From Halostagnicola sp. A-GB9-2 (lineage in GTDB: Archaea; Halobacteriota; Halobacteria; Halobacteriales; Natrialbaceae), in contig NZ_JASJOC010000005.1 in the NCBI RefSeq assembly GCF_030068615.1, positions 186,001 to 250,000 of the forward strand: a DNA stretch of 64,000 nt, written 5' to 3'. This document shows, piece by piece, positions 33,133 through 41,603 of the stretch. The translations under genes were made by a program, and so were the position numbers. Positions within the stretch are counted from its first letter, which is position 1; every line of letters starts with the position of its first letter. The notes below the pieces were generated by a model, which saw only the letters and a list, made by a program, of their open reading frames with translations, had not been told where the DNA came from and searched no databases.

Positions 33133-33402
33133 ATGTCCGTCGATGCCACTGACGAGCAGCGTTCGAACCAGTCCAACTCGACCAGCCCCACATCTTCGTT
33201 CGGCCTGGGACTCGCCGAACCGCTTCGCGGGTCGCGTTCGTTACAGGTCGCCCTGATCGGGTTGGTAGTGACCGTCGTCGCGGCCATCGTCAACACAGGC
33301 GTGTGGCCGGCAATTATCGGCGTCTGGGGAATCGGTCTCATCCTGATCGGTGTGATTTCTCACCTAGCAATCCGGTATTCACGACGCAGTTCTCGAGACT
33401 GA
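33133..33402 (+). CDS. Small membrane protein with two predicted helices
   Basis: This 89-aa protein has a polar, Ser/Asn-rich N-terminus and two hydrophobic helices (VALIGLVVTVVAAIV and WPAIIGVWGIGLILIGVI) ending in basic residues. The family is unrecognised. Codon usage fits the genome. It stands alone between an AT-rich island and a non-coding gap to the GH88 gene. Confidence 0.55.
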   Translation: MSVDATDEQRSNQSNSTSPTSSFGLGLAEPLRGSRSLQVALIGLVVTVVAAIVNTGVWPAIIGVWGIGLILIGVISHLAIRYSRRSSRD

Positions 33403-33620
33403 GAAACGATCGACGTCGTTCTCGGACTATCAGCACTCGTTTGGCACCGGCGGCGATTCGCCGCCGGACCGAGCCGACTCGTTGAACTGTCGACCTACGG
33501 ACGAGCGACGAACATCCCCCGGAAACGATGGTGACCGTTCGCGAATTCGAACCGCGAGACAGATAATTCTCGTGTCCGCCGTCGACGATCACACTCGAGA
33601 GCGGTTGTAACCGTCGATAC

Positions 33621-33632
33621 GTTTATTAAAAA
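33621..33632 (+). promoter_or_regulatory. TATA box of the GH88 gene
   Basis: GTTTATTAAAAA is an archaeal TATA box centred about 25 bases before the ATG at 33652. This supports a leaderless transcript and that start codon over the in-frame GTG at 33640. The rest of 33403-33620 shows nothing. Confidence 0.55.
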
Positions 33633-33651
33633 TAGTCGTGTGATCTATCGT

Positions 33652-34863
33652 ATGACGCGAAATTCCTCGGCACCCATAGCTGACGTTTCCGATCCGGGCG
33701 TCCCGAGTCGGTACGACGGGTGTCGATCGGCCCCCGAATCAGCATTCCGTGGGGCGTTGATTGACGCGCTCGACGGGATCGATTCCAATCTGGTGACGTT
33801 TCACGATCGGTTCCCGACGGCCTCGAGCGACGACCTCGTCTATCCGTCGACGGATAACTCGAAGGGGTGGACCAGCGGATTCTGGACCGGGCAGTGTTGG
33901 CTCGCCTATGAGGTGACTGGAGACGAGCAGTATCGAAATGCGGCACAAACGCAACTCGAGACGTTCGATCGACGGCTCGAGGACGGCGACATGGAGACAC
34001 ACGACTTGGGGTTTCTCTACACGCTCTCGGCGGTCGCCGGCTACCGACTGACCGGCCAGTTCGAGTACCGGGAACTCGCGGTCGCCGCCGCGGAGTTGCT
34101 GACAGATCGATACTGGGATGACCTGGGATTGATCCAGGCGTGGGGACCGCTCGACGCGTCGGCATCCGACGAGTGGGTGCAGGGCCGGATGATCGCCGAC
34201 ACCATGATGAACCTCCCGCTGCTGTTCTGGGCCAGCGAGACGACCGACGAGCGACGGTACGCGACGATAGCCGACGCCCACGCCCGAACGAACGTGCGAC
34301 ACATCGTCAGGGATGACGCCTCGACCGCTCACACGTTCAAATCCGATATCGAGTCGGGAGCGCCACTCGGCGTGGAAACCCACCAGGGATACGCCGATGA
34401 CTCCTGCTGGGCGCGCGGCCAGGCGTGGCAGCTCTACGGGTACGCGATCGCGGCGACGTACACGGGCGAGTCTGCCTACGCCGAACTCGCGTCGAAACTG
34501 GCCAACTACTACCTCGAGCGCGTCGAAGCGGATCACGTTCCGCGGTGGGATTTCGACGCCCCGGCCGACGACGGAGTACGTGACTCTTCCGCCGCCGCAG
34601 TCGCCGCGTGCGGCCTCGACGAACTCTCGAGAATCCTCCCGAGCGCTGACGATCGAACACGCCAGTATCGCACCGCCGCCCTCGAGACGCTCGAGTCGCT
34701 CGCCGAGAACTACACCACGGATCCCGACAGCTCGAACGGGCTTCTAATGGAGGGTTCGTACCATCGGACCGACGACGACTTCGACGAGTGTTGTCTCTGG
34801 GGCGATTACTTCTACGTCGAAGGGTTGGTTCGGGCGACCGAGCAGTGGGAGCGATACTGGTAG
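33652..34863 (+). CDS. GH88 unsaturated glucuronyl/galacturonyl hydrolase
   Basis: This is a 403-aa (alpha/alpha)6-barrel enzyme without a signal peptide. Two aspartates in the positions known for Bacillus UGL are present: D118 in ETHDLGFLYTLS and D183 in MIADTMMNLPLLFWA. The family tail RDSSAAAVAACGL and CCLWGDYFYVEGLVR is also seen. It hydrates the double bond of unsaturated uronyl residues left by polysaccharide lyases, releasing the 4-deoxy uronate that enters the ketodeoxygluconate pathway. It is convergent with the DUF2264 gene and complements the GH105 enzyme at 21282. Confidence 0.9.
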   Translation: MTRNSSAPIADVSDPGVPSRYDGCRSAPESAFRGALIDALDGIDSNLVTFHDRFPTASSDDLVYPSTDNSKGWTSGFWTGQCWLAYEVTGDEQYRNAAQTQLETFDRRLEDGDMETHDLGFLYTLSAVAGYRLTGQFEYRELAVAAAELLTDRYWDDLGLIQAWGPLDASASDEWVQGRMIADTMMNLPLLFWASETTDERRYATIADAHARTNVRHIVRDDASTAHTFKSDIESGAPLGVETHQGYADDSCWARGQAWQLYGYAIAATYTGESAYAELASKLANYYLERVEADHVPRWDFDAPADDGVRDSSAAAVAACGLDELSRILPSADDRTRQYRTAALETLESLAENYTTDPDSSNGLLMEGSYHRTDDDFDECCLWGDYFYVEGLVRATEQWERYW

Positions 34864-34967
34864 GGGCGAAGACCATCGTCTCCCACAGTGTCGATTCATT
34901 TGACCGCGTCCAAACCAGTTACAGACTCGACGGCTGTGACGGTCTGTGCCGTCTAGGCGGAAACGTT

Positions 34968-34991
34968 CACTATTCGTGTTCAACAATAGTG
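34968..34991. terminator. Candidate bidirectional terminator
   Basis: CACTATT-N10-AATAGTG is a perfect 7-bp inverted repeat placed between convergent genes ending at 34863 (GH88) and 34996 (DUF2264). Part of the arm (CTATTCG then GTTCA) recurs at the very end of the DUF2264 gene. There is no long T-run, so the terminator role is tentative. Confidence 0.35.
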
Positions 34992-34995
34992 CTCG

Positions 34996-36822
34996 CTATT
35001 CGCGTTCACACCGAATCAGTTCCTCGCCGTCGACATCAGTCACGACGAGCGGGTCGGCGGACGCGAGTTGCGGTGCCCGATTCCATCGGTCGTCACCGTC
35101 GGCGCGAGCCGCCGTGACTGCACCAACTAGCCAGTGAGTTCCCGGCTCGTGCTCTCCGACGAGCGTCGGCACGACCGTTCGCGGGTGACAGACGTTCGTG
35201 TTCGGATCCTGCCCCGTGGTTTTGCCCTCGCGTCGCTCGAAGAGATCACGAATGCCGCTCGTTCCCCCCGGCGACCGACACCGCGCGCTCCCGCCGCTCG
35301 TTTGGCGTCCGTTGGGCTCCGATCGACCGTCATCGCCCCGAGGCAACGCAAAGCCGCCCTCGGCGCTGTGGACCGATCGGTCCGTCTCAAGCCGGTGGAC
35401 GCGGACGTGCCACGGGGTGGCGGGAGCGAGCCACGTTTCGACGCAGACGTCGTCCCAGGGAGTCCATCGGGAGTAAAGCGTTCCGTCCCGGACGGCAGTT
35501 TCGTCGACTGCGAGTCGGATTCGATAGTTCCTGCCGTCTTCACTCAACGCGAGCGCGCTGTCGTGACCTGCTCCCTCGAGGCCCGCACGACGGCTTCTGA
35601 CGCCGAAGCCGAACGCGTTCGAGTACGCGAATTTGGTGTATTTCTCGAGATAGGGCGTCGACTGCCCTGCGGCGAGTGCGTAGTGATGATCGGCTGTCTG
35701 ATCCCGACAAACGACCAGCTTCGGTTCGGATTGGACCACCTGCTCGGGTAACTCCGAAAGCGGCTTCGGCTCCGCCTGCCAGAAAGGGTGATCCGACTCG
35801 AGCGCGAGCGGGAGAAATACTTTGAGCGCCCAGTAGGGCGAACTGGCCGAGTTGTACGGCTCGCTCACTTTCAACGTCGGGTACCGATAGCCGACCGAGA
35901 GCACGCCGCCGTCGGTGAAGATTGGCTGGGTAGCCCACCACCGAAGGTTTCGGAGCCACAACCCCTTGATCTCACCCCACGGGAGCGCTTTAACGTCTGC
36001 GAACGCGAGCGCACCCCAGAACGCCGCCTGTGCGAAACGGTAGGTCAAACTTCGACCGTAGGGAAGCGCGGCACCGTCCCGACGGAACCAGTGTCTGAAC
36101 TGCGGCGCGAACTCGGCGGCTCGCTCGCGGAAGCGATCGGCTCGGTCGGGGTCGATTTCCTCGGCGACCGTCGCGTAGATGAGTCCGTACGTGTGCATCG
36201 CCCAGGGAACGTAGTAATCCACCGCGTTTTCCTCGGGCGATCCGTCCGCGTACCAGCCGTCTTCGATCGCGAACGACTCGAGTTTGTCGAGCGTCTCCCG
36301 GGACAGTTCGCGGTCGTACTCCACCCCGACGCGCTCGAGCCCGAGGTGAACCAGCTCTCGGAAGAACAGCCAGTTACAGTCATAGAGCGAGGCGTCGTCC
36401 ACCTGTCGGAGGTACGCCGCGAGGCGGTCTTTTGTTTCAGCCTCGAGGGGATCCCAGAGGATTTCGGGGACGAGTGCAAGCCCGAATCCGATGGCGGCGG
36501 GCTCGACGTGTTTCTGGGAGTTGTCACCCGCAGGTCCCCAATACTCCGGATGGTCAGGGTCGGTACCGTGTTTGATCCCTTCGCGGATCCGCGGCCAGCC
36601 GTCGAAGTCGCCGCCGCCGGCGGCGAGTGGCACGAGTCCCCACAGCGGACGGGCGAACCCTTCCAATTCCGCCGCCGTCTCGGGAAACCAGGCGCTCGCC
36701 GGCCCGGGTTTCACGCGGGCGGAGCCCGGACTGCGGTGTGTCTCGAGTGGTTCGGTCAACTGTCGAACGGCTCGTTGAACGTCAGTTCGTGACGTTAACG
36801 GATTATCGGCGAACGGGTTCAT
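34996..36822 (-). CDS. DUF2264 protein, probable alpha/alpha-barrel glycan-active enzyme
   Basis: This 608-aa protein matches the DUF2264 family in its N-terminal half: PETAAELEGFARPLWGLVPLAAGG, EAAIGFGLAL-like segments, DCNWLFFRELVHLGL, DGWYADGSPEENAVDYYVPWAMH and ALPYGRSLTYRFAQAAFWGALAFA. This pattern is typical of an (alpha/alpha) toroid. It has no signal peptide. It follows the alpha-L-rhamnosidase gene on the same strand after 99 bases, so the two are probably co-transcribed. The family often sits with rhamnosidases and unsaturated uronyl hydrolases, and related proteins include beta-glucuronidases. The C-terminal beta-rich part is family-typical but variable. The substrate is unknown. 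Confidence 0.8.
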   Translation of the reverse strand: MNPFADNPLTSRTDVQRAVRQLTEPLETHRSPGSARVKPGPASAWFPETAAELEGFARPLWGLVPLAAGGGDFDGWPRIREGIKHGTDPDHPEYWGPAGDNSQKHVEPAAIGFGLALVPEILWDPLEAETKDRLAAYLRQVDDASLYDCNWLFFRELVHLGLERVGVEYDRELSRETLDKLESFAIEDGWYADGSPEENAVDYYVPWAMHTYGLIYATVAEEIDPDRADRFRERAAEFAPQFRHWFRRDGAALPYGRSLTYRFAQAAFWGALAFADVKALPWGEIKGLWLRNLRWWATQPIFTDGGVLSVGYRYPTLKVSEPYNSASSPYWALKVFLPLALESDHPFWQAEPKPLSELPEQVVQSEPKLVVCRDQTADHHYALAAGQSTPYLEKYTKFAYSNAFGFGVRSRRAGLEGAGHDSALALSEDGRNYRIRLAVDETAVRDGTLYSRWTPWDDVCVETWLAPATPWHVRVHRLETDRSVHSAEGGFALPRGDDGRSEPNGRQTSGGSARCRSPGGTSGIRDLFERREGKTTGQDPNTNVCHPRTVVPTLVGEHEPGTHWLVGAVTAARADGDDRWNRAPQLASADPLVVTDVDGEELIRCERE

Positions 36823-36922
36823 ACAGAAGACTCTCGAGCGAATCAGTTAACCCTTCCGCGCCAACCGCTTTGTCGCGTATCGCTGATCGACCACTCGTCG
36901 GGCGCTTCGACTCGATCACGGA

Positions 36923-39673
36923 TTACTCGAGTTCGAACCGGTACCGACCGGATTCGACGTCGATCGAAACCGCTTCGCCGAGTCGAGTCGCGGTGACACC
37001 CTCGAGAGCCGGTCCCGAAGACGGGTCCGGTTTCGATGACGAACTGTCGGTGGTCGAAAGCACCGTTCCGTTGACTCGCACGGCGTCAGCGTCGACGGGA
37101 AGAACCACTGAGGCAGTCGCATTCCAGGGCACCGTCACTTCGAGGTCAAACGTCTCCCCTTCTCGACTCCAAGAGACGTCCACCGTTCCCCGTTCGGTCG
37201 GGACCCGTCCGGACGCGGCCTCGAGGCCCGACGCCGGCGGACGAATCTCGAGGTGACTTCCCTCGCGCTCTGCGAGTCGAACGCCGAGTAAGGCGCGCTG
37301 GATGCTCACCAGAACCGGCCCGCCCATCGCGTGGGACTCGCTCCGGTTTCGCCGCTCGCTCGTCGGGAGGTCGGGATCGCGACAATGCCAGGTTTCCCAG
37401 GTGAACGTCCCACCCTGTTCGAGGATGTTCGCCCAGCCGTCGTCGTCGGGGTTCGTCAACAGGTCGACCAGCGCGTCGGTTCGATCCGCGGCCTCGAGCG
37501 CTTCACAGAGCCAGGGGACCATCATCGGTCCCATTTGCATACCCATTTCCGCGACGTGGTCGGCAACCCTGTCGATCGCCTCGTCGGGGACGAGTCCAAA
37601 CGCGAGTGCGAGGGCGTTGGCGTGCTGGGACCGACTCTCGCTCCTTCCGGAGGCTCCACAGCCGTCGACGTACAATTCCCCGTCGAAGAGGTGTTCTTGA
37701 ACGGCGGACTCGAGGGCCGCCCGCCGTTCACGATAGCGCTCGAGTTCTCCGCCGGGACACTCGAGTTCCTCGGCGATGGCCGCGGCTTTGGCGAAAGCGT
37801 TGGCACCGAGAATGTTGATCGTCGTTCGGGCGGGCCAGTCCCGATCGTAACCGTAGCGCATCTCGGGGGGCCAGTCGACGATCCCCTCCTCGTAGGGACC
37901 TCCCTCGCCGCCCGAGAGGTTCATCACGAGACCGGTTTCCGCGTCGACGTGGTCGGCGATGTACTCGGTGATCGCTCGCACGACGGGGTAAGCGGCCTCG
38001 AGGATCGACCGGTCGCCAGACATCCGATAGTACTGCCAGACCCACTCGGGGAAGGCTTCGGTGAAGTCGGGAATGTCGCGCTTGCCGTCGCCGTTGGGAT
38101 AAACGGCGTTTATCCGCCCCTCGGCCACCCAGTAGCGGTAGTGCGAGCGAACGAATTCCCGAATCGCCTGGCGGGTTAGCGCACGCTCTCCGAACGCGCG
38201 CGTCGACACCGCAGAGATATTCAGCGCGTCCACGAGGAACTGTCCTTTCTCTCGCGTCGGTGTATCGATGAACTGCTCTTGACACCCGTAGAGCGTTGAG
38301 TGGCGCGCGAGTTCGAAAACATCGTCGACGGTTTCGTTGGACGATTCGAAGGTCGCCGCGTGCTCGTCAGGTACCTCGTTGTGAAGCGCCCGAAGCGACA
38401 CCTGTTCGGGATCGAGTTCCTCGCCCGGCGCGTCGATCTGCAGGTACCGAACGCCGAGGTAATTAAACGGACGGAACGTGCAATCGCCGTCGCGCTGGAC
38501 GTACGCATAGTGCATGTCGGTCCACTGGGTCCCCTCCTGTTCGTCCACCATTCTGTCACCTCGGAGGCGATATCCCGCCCGCACGTCGACGCGGTGGCCT
38601 GCAGTTCCGCCCTTGAACGTGATCTCTGGGATCCCGGCGTAGATCCGACCGAAGTCGGCGACGTAGGTCTCGTCGTCGACCCTGGTTACGGTCACCGGTT
38701 CGACCTGCGAGCCGACGACCTCGCGATTCTGGGCGATGAGTCGCTCCCAGGGCTCGGTCGGGTGCCGGCCGATGACACCGGCCGGCTTCCACGTCTCGTC
38801 GTCGAACCCCGGTCCGGCCCAGTCCGAGGGCGCGTCGCGGCCGTCGATGAGTTCGACCGCCTCACCGACTTCTTCGTTCCGTACCGGGGCGTCCTCGTCC
38901 CATTCAGCTTCGCGAAGTCGCCACGCTTCGTCGGTGACTATCGTGCGTTCGCTCCCGTCGGCGAGTTCGATCTCGAGCTGGCAGAGAAAGCCGGGCTCGC
39001 CCGTTGGACGCCCCTGACCCTCTCCGTGCCACGTAAAGAGCGCGCCGATAGCGTTCTCGCCGGTCTCGAGCGCGTCGGCCAGATCGATCGTCTTGTAGTA
39101 GTGGTGATCAGGATAGGAAAACGACTGGCCGCGGTCCACCCGCTCGCCGTTGACCGAGAGCTCGTACTGGTGGGAGGCGGCCACGGAGGCGCGGGCTCGT
39201 TCGACGGAAGCGTCGTCGGGGAGGGCGAACTCGCGGCGGGCGTAGGTGAACTGTCCGCGTTCGAAGTCGGTTGCACCATCGATATCGATCTCGGAGGGAC
39301 GGCGGATCCAGTTTGCGTCCCAATCATCCGACTCGAGCAACCCCATTCCCCACATCGCCGGATCGCTCCAGGGACTTTCGTCGTCGCCGTCCCAGATGCG
39401 CACCTTCCAGTGGTAGTCCGTGCCGGACTCGAGCGTCAGTCCGTCGTAAGGTATCGAAGGTTGCGAGCTCTTCTGCTTGCCAGTGTCCCAAATATCTCCC
39501 TCGTCGTCGGCCAGTCGTTCCCGACTCGAGGCGACGAGTACGCGGTAAGCGGTCTGGTGTGCACCGCGTCGGTCCGTGTCGACCCGCCAGCAGAGGTCGG
39601 GCTCGCGCTCGTCGATGCCGGGGGGATCCGAGACGAATTCGGTTCGGAGATCGGTCGGCCGGGTCAGCGTCAT
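36923..39673 (-). CDS. GH78 alpha-L-rhamnosidase
   Basis: This is a multidomain intracellular GH78 enzyme of 916 aa from the ATG at 39673. The upstream in-frame extension is non-coding leader. The N-terminal fibronectin-like domain (LCWRVDTDRRGAHQTAYRVLVAS) is followed by the beta-sandwich with GQSFSYPDHHYYKTIDL. The catalytic (alpha/alpha)6 barrel contains QFIDTPTREKGQFLVDALN, which holds the conserved Asp and general acid Glu, and GGTFTWETWH with the putative base Glu. A C-terminal beta-domain ends at FELE. It releases L-rhamnose for the oxidative pathway at 12307-19558. Its mRNA leader contains a strong stem-loop (39705-39738). Confidence 0.93.
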   Translation of the reverse strand: MTLTRPTDLRTEFVSDPPGIDEREPDLCWRVDTDRRGAHQTAYRVLVASSRERLADDEGDIWDTGKQKSSQPSIPYDGLTLESGTDYHWKVRIWDGDDESPWSDPAMWGMGLLESDDWDANWIRRPSEIDIDGATDFERGQFTYARREFALPDDASVERARASVAASHQYELSVNGERVDRGQSFSYPDHHYYKTIDLADALETGENAIGALFTWHGEGQGRPTGEPGFLCQLEIELADGSERTIVTDEAWRLREAEWDEDAPVRNEEVGEAVELIDGRDAPSDWAGPGFDDETWKPAGVIGRHPTEPWERLIAQNREVVGSQVEPVTVTRVDDETYVADFGRIYAGIPEITFKGGTAGHRVDVRAGYRLRGDRMVDEQEGTQWTDMHYAYVQRDGDCTFRPFNYLGVRYLQIDAPGEELDPEQVSLRALHNEVPDEHAATFESSNETVDDVFELARHSTLYGCQEQFIDTPTREKGQFLVDALNISAVSTRAFGERALTRQAIREFVRSHYRYWVAEGRINAVYPNGDGKRDIPDFTEAFPEWVWQYYRMSGDRSILEAAYPVVRAITEYIADHVDAETGLVMNLSGGEGGPYEEGIVDWPPEMRYGYDRDWPARTTINILGANAFAKAAAIAEELECPGGELERYRERRAALESAVQEHLFDGELYVDGCGASGRSESRSQHANALALAFGLVPDEAIDRVADHVAEMGMQMGPMMVPWLCEALEAADRTDALVDLLTNPDDDGWANILEQGGTFTWETWHCRDPDLPTSERRNRSESHAMGGPVLVSIQRALLGVRLAEREGSHLEIRPPASGLEAASGRVPTERGTVDVSWSREGETFDLEVTVPWNATASVVLPVDADAVRVNGTVLSTTDSSSSKPDPSSGPALEGVTATRLGEAVSIDVESGRYRFELE

Positions 39674-39704
39674 CTGCGTGGTTTTTTTCGGCGACTCAGT
39701 AATA

Positions 39705-39738
39705 CGTGCCGGGTTACCCAACGAGAGTTGCCGGCACG
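39705..39738 (-). promoter_or_regulatory. Structured leader of the GH78 gene (stem, bulge, stem, tetraloop)
   Basis: An 8-bp stem CGTGCCGG/CCGGCACG encloses a 6-base one-sided bulge (GTTACC on the plus strand) and a 4-bp stem CAAC/GTTG with a 4-base loop. A TATA-like CTATAC at about 39766-39771 on the opposite side puts the predicted transcript start just before it. It would form the 5' end of a leader of roughly 65 bases. Its function is unknown: mRNA stability, translation control or an operator. Confidence 0.45.
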
Positions 39739-40384
39739 AATGAGTGTCTGCCGAGACAACTACCGCTATACGCCGACACATCCCTGGGCGGGTAAATCGC
39801 GGCCGAAATCATCCCGTGAACGCCCGACACCTAATCCATCGAGCCGACCCGCGCGACCCTCGAGGCCGACGGCGAGGAAGGAGACGTCGAATCCGGTGTT
39901 CTACACCGATGTGAAACCGGTATTATGAATAGCGCACTGTTGACTCGGCCCGCGGTATAGGAGGCCACTCGAACGCTAATCGACGACGGAGCCACGTCGG
40001 AGAGTCCGTCCGCCGTCTCCGGACGGGCCACTTCGCGTGCTATTACAGTAGTTGTGAGAACATCGCACGAGACGCTCGAAGCCGGCCGAATCTGTTCTTG
40101 AAGCGTTACCGTCTCTCGTTCGTGATAAATAAACATCCGCTGTGAGCGGAGTGACCGACACTCGCATTACACAAGTACCTATGTAATCTCGCAGGGCAGT
40201 GACCACAATTTTGGAAATTCCGGCCGCTATCCCCACGCTACCCCCTCTTTAACGAAAACGAGTCGGTGACGAGCGACGATTAACAGAGAAAATGACATCC
40301 GACCTGACCGGATGAATGCTTATAGATCATGAAAGTTCGACAAAACAGACTTTCGAGAATTGTCTCCGAGCGGTTCCCTCACCT
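39739..40384. other. Intergenic region between divergent GH78 and dehydrogenase genes
   Basis: This is about 650 bp without a recognisable gene. TCCGCT-GTG-AGCGGA at 40136-40150 is a perfect 6-bp dyad with an AT-rich flank (ATAAATAAACA). Open readings on either strand lack family features. Confidence 0.45.
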
Positions 40385-40421
40385 AAAGTTATATGTGGGC
40401 AACCCACACAACTATCAGTAG
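40385..40421 (+). promoter_or_regulatory. Promoter and dyads of zinc dehydrogenase copy B
   Basis: AAAGTTATATG is a TATA-like box within a segment (CACCTAAAG...) shared with copy A. It is followed by the perfect dyad TGTGGG-CAA-CCCACA at 40394-40408 and then CTATCAGTAG at 40412-40421, 28 bases before the ATG. In copy A the latter element is inverted. Confidence 0.5.
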
Positions 40422-40449
40422 CTCAATGACAGAGCGAGGGAGCTTCATG

Positions 40450-41484
40450 ATGAAGGCTATAGTCCATACCGGTCCTAGATCTATCGAAATTCGAGAGCGC
40501 GAGAAAGCTGTTCCCGACGACGGCGAAGTACTCGTCCGCGTCCATTCGGCCGGCCTATGCGGCAGCGATGCCCACGCGTATACGTACGAAGAAGGCTACA
40601 AATGGATTCCGCTCCCACGAATTATGGGCCACGAGTACTCAGGGGAGGTCGTCGATATCGGCGACAACGTAACCGAGTTTTCGGTGGGGGATTCGGTCGT
40701 CGAGGAGCCGATCCACGACTGCGGGTCGTGCTTTCAGTGCAAGAACGGACAACCGAACGTTTGCCAGAATTTCGAGATTACGGGGATGCACAACGACGGT
40801 GCGTACGCCGAATACACGACGGTAAATCCTCGAGACCTACACAGGATACCCGACGACATGGCGCTCGGTCAGGCGAGCGTTACCGAACCACTCAGCATCG
40901 CCACGCGAGCCGTGTTCGACCGGTCGAACGTGACACCGGGCGATACGGTCCTCGTCGAAGGACCCGGTCCGATCGGGATACTGGTTGCGACCGTCGCCGA
41001 TTCGATGGGCGCGAACGTCCTCGTCTCAGGGCTGGGTAAGGACACGGCGTATCGTCTCCCACTGGCCGAACAGCTCGGCATGGACACCGTCAACGTCGAA
41101 CGAACCGATTTCTCAGAACTCGTGGACGAGAAGACCGACGGCATCGGATTCGATGTCGTTTTCGATACGACGGGTCACCAAAGCGGCGTCGAAATGGCGG
41201 TCGAGCACGTCCGAAAGGGCGGACAGGTCGTCGTCGTCGGCCTCCCCGGTGCCCCGAGCGAACTGTTCATGACGCCGGTCGTCCGCGGCGAGATTGACCT
41301 GAACACGTCCTACGGCTCGACCTGGCGGAACTTCGAACAGGCCATCCGATTGCTCTCGAGCGGCGAGATAGATGCCGAACGGATCATCGACCGGTCGTTC
41401 AGCGTCGACGAACCCGCCGCCGCCTTCGACGCCTTCCTCGCCTCCGAAACCTGCAAACCAGTCTTCTCCTTTTCGGATCTCTGA
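40450..41484 (+). CDS. Zinc-dependent medium-chain dehydrogenase, sugar dehydrogenase (copy B)
   Basis: This is the paralogue of copy A at 14213-15247, the same 344 aa with all zinc ligands (C37, H61, E62; C91, C94, C97, C105) and GPGPIG retained. Most differences are conservative and concentrated in residues 185-230, the cofactor domain. The start is the second of two adjacent ATGs (40447 and 40450), chosen by match to copy A. The first 40 codons are almost unchanged at the DNA level, so the duplication is recent or homogenised. It is followed after 119 bases by the GH4 gene. Copy B may have taken a different cofactor or substrate, or simply raise dosage. Confidence 0.85.
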   Translation: MKAIVHTGPRSIEIREREKAVPDDGEVLVRVHSAGLCGSDAHAYTYEEGYKWIPLPRIMGHEYSGEVVDIGDNVTEFSVGDSVVEEPIHDCGSCFQCKNGQPNVCQNFEITGMHNDGAYAEYTTVNPRDLHRIPDDMALGQASVTEPLSIATRAVFDRSNVTPGDTVLVEGPGPIGILVATVADSMGANVLVSGLGKDTAYRLPLAEQLGMDTVNVERTDFSELVDEKTDGIGFDVVFDTTGHQSGVEMAVEHVRKGGQVVVVGLPGAPSELFMTPVVRGEIDLNTSYGSTWRNFEQAIRLLSSGEIDAERIIDRSFSVDEPAAAFDAFLASETCKPVFSFSDL

Positions 41485-41603
41485 GCGGGTTGGTATGGAC
41501 ACCTACTGCGATACCATGATCGCTATTATCACCCGTGAAAGGGAGACGACGAACGCCTCTCTGAACGGGAACACTTTTGGGCGTCTCAACCCCTCACGGT
41601 AGT

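Noticed and set aside
33640-33651. GTG start for GH88 at 33640
   Set aside because: The TATA box spacing points to a transcription start at or just before the ATG at 33652, and the extra residues are not needed for the fold.
38300-39928. 542-codon open reading on the plus strand
   Set aside because: It is antisense to the GH78 gene, which has clear family motifs. Long antisense frames are expected in GC-rich haloarchaeal DNA with strong third-position GC.
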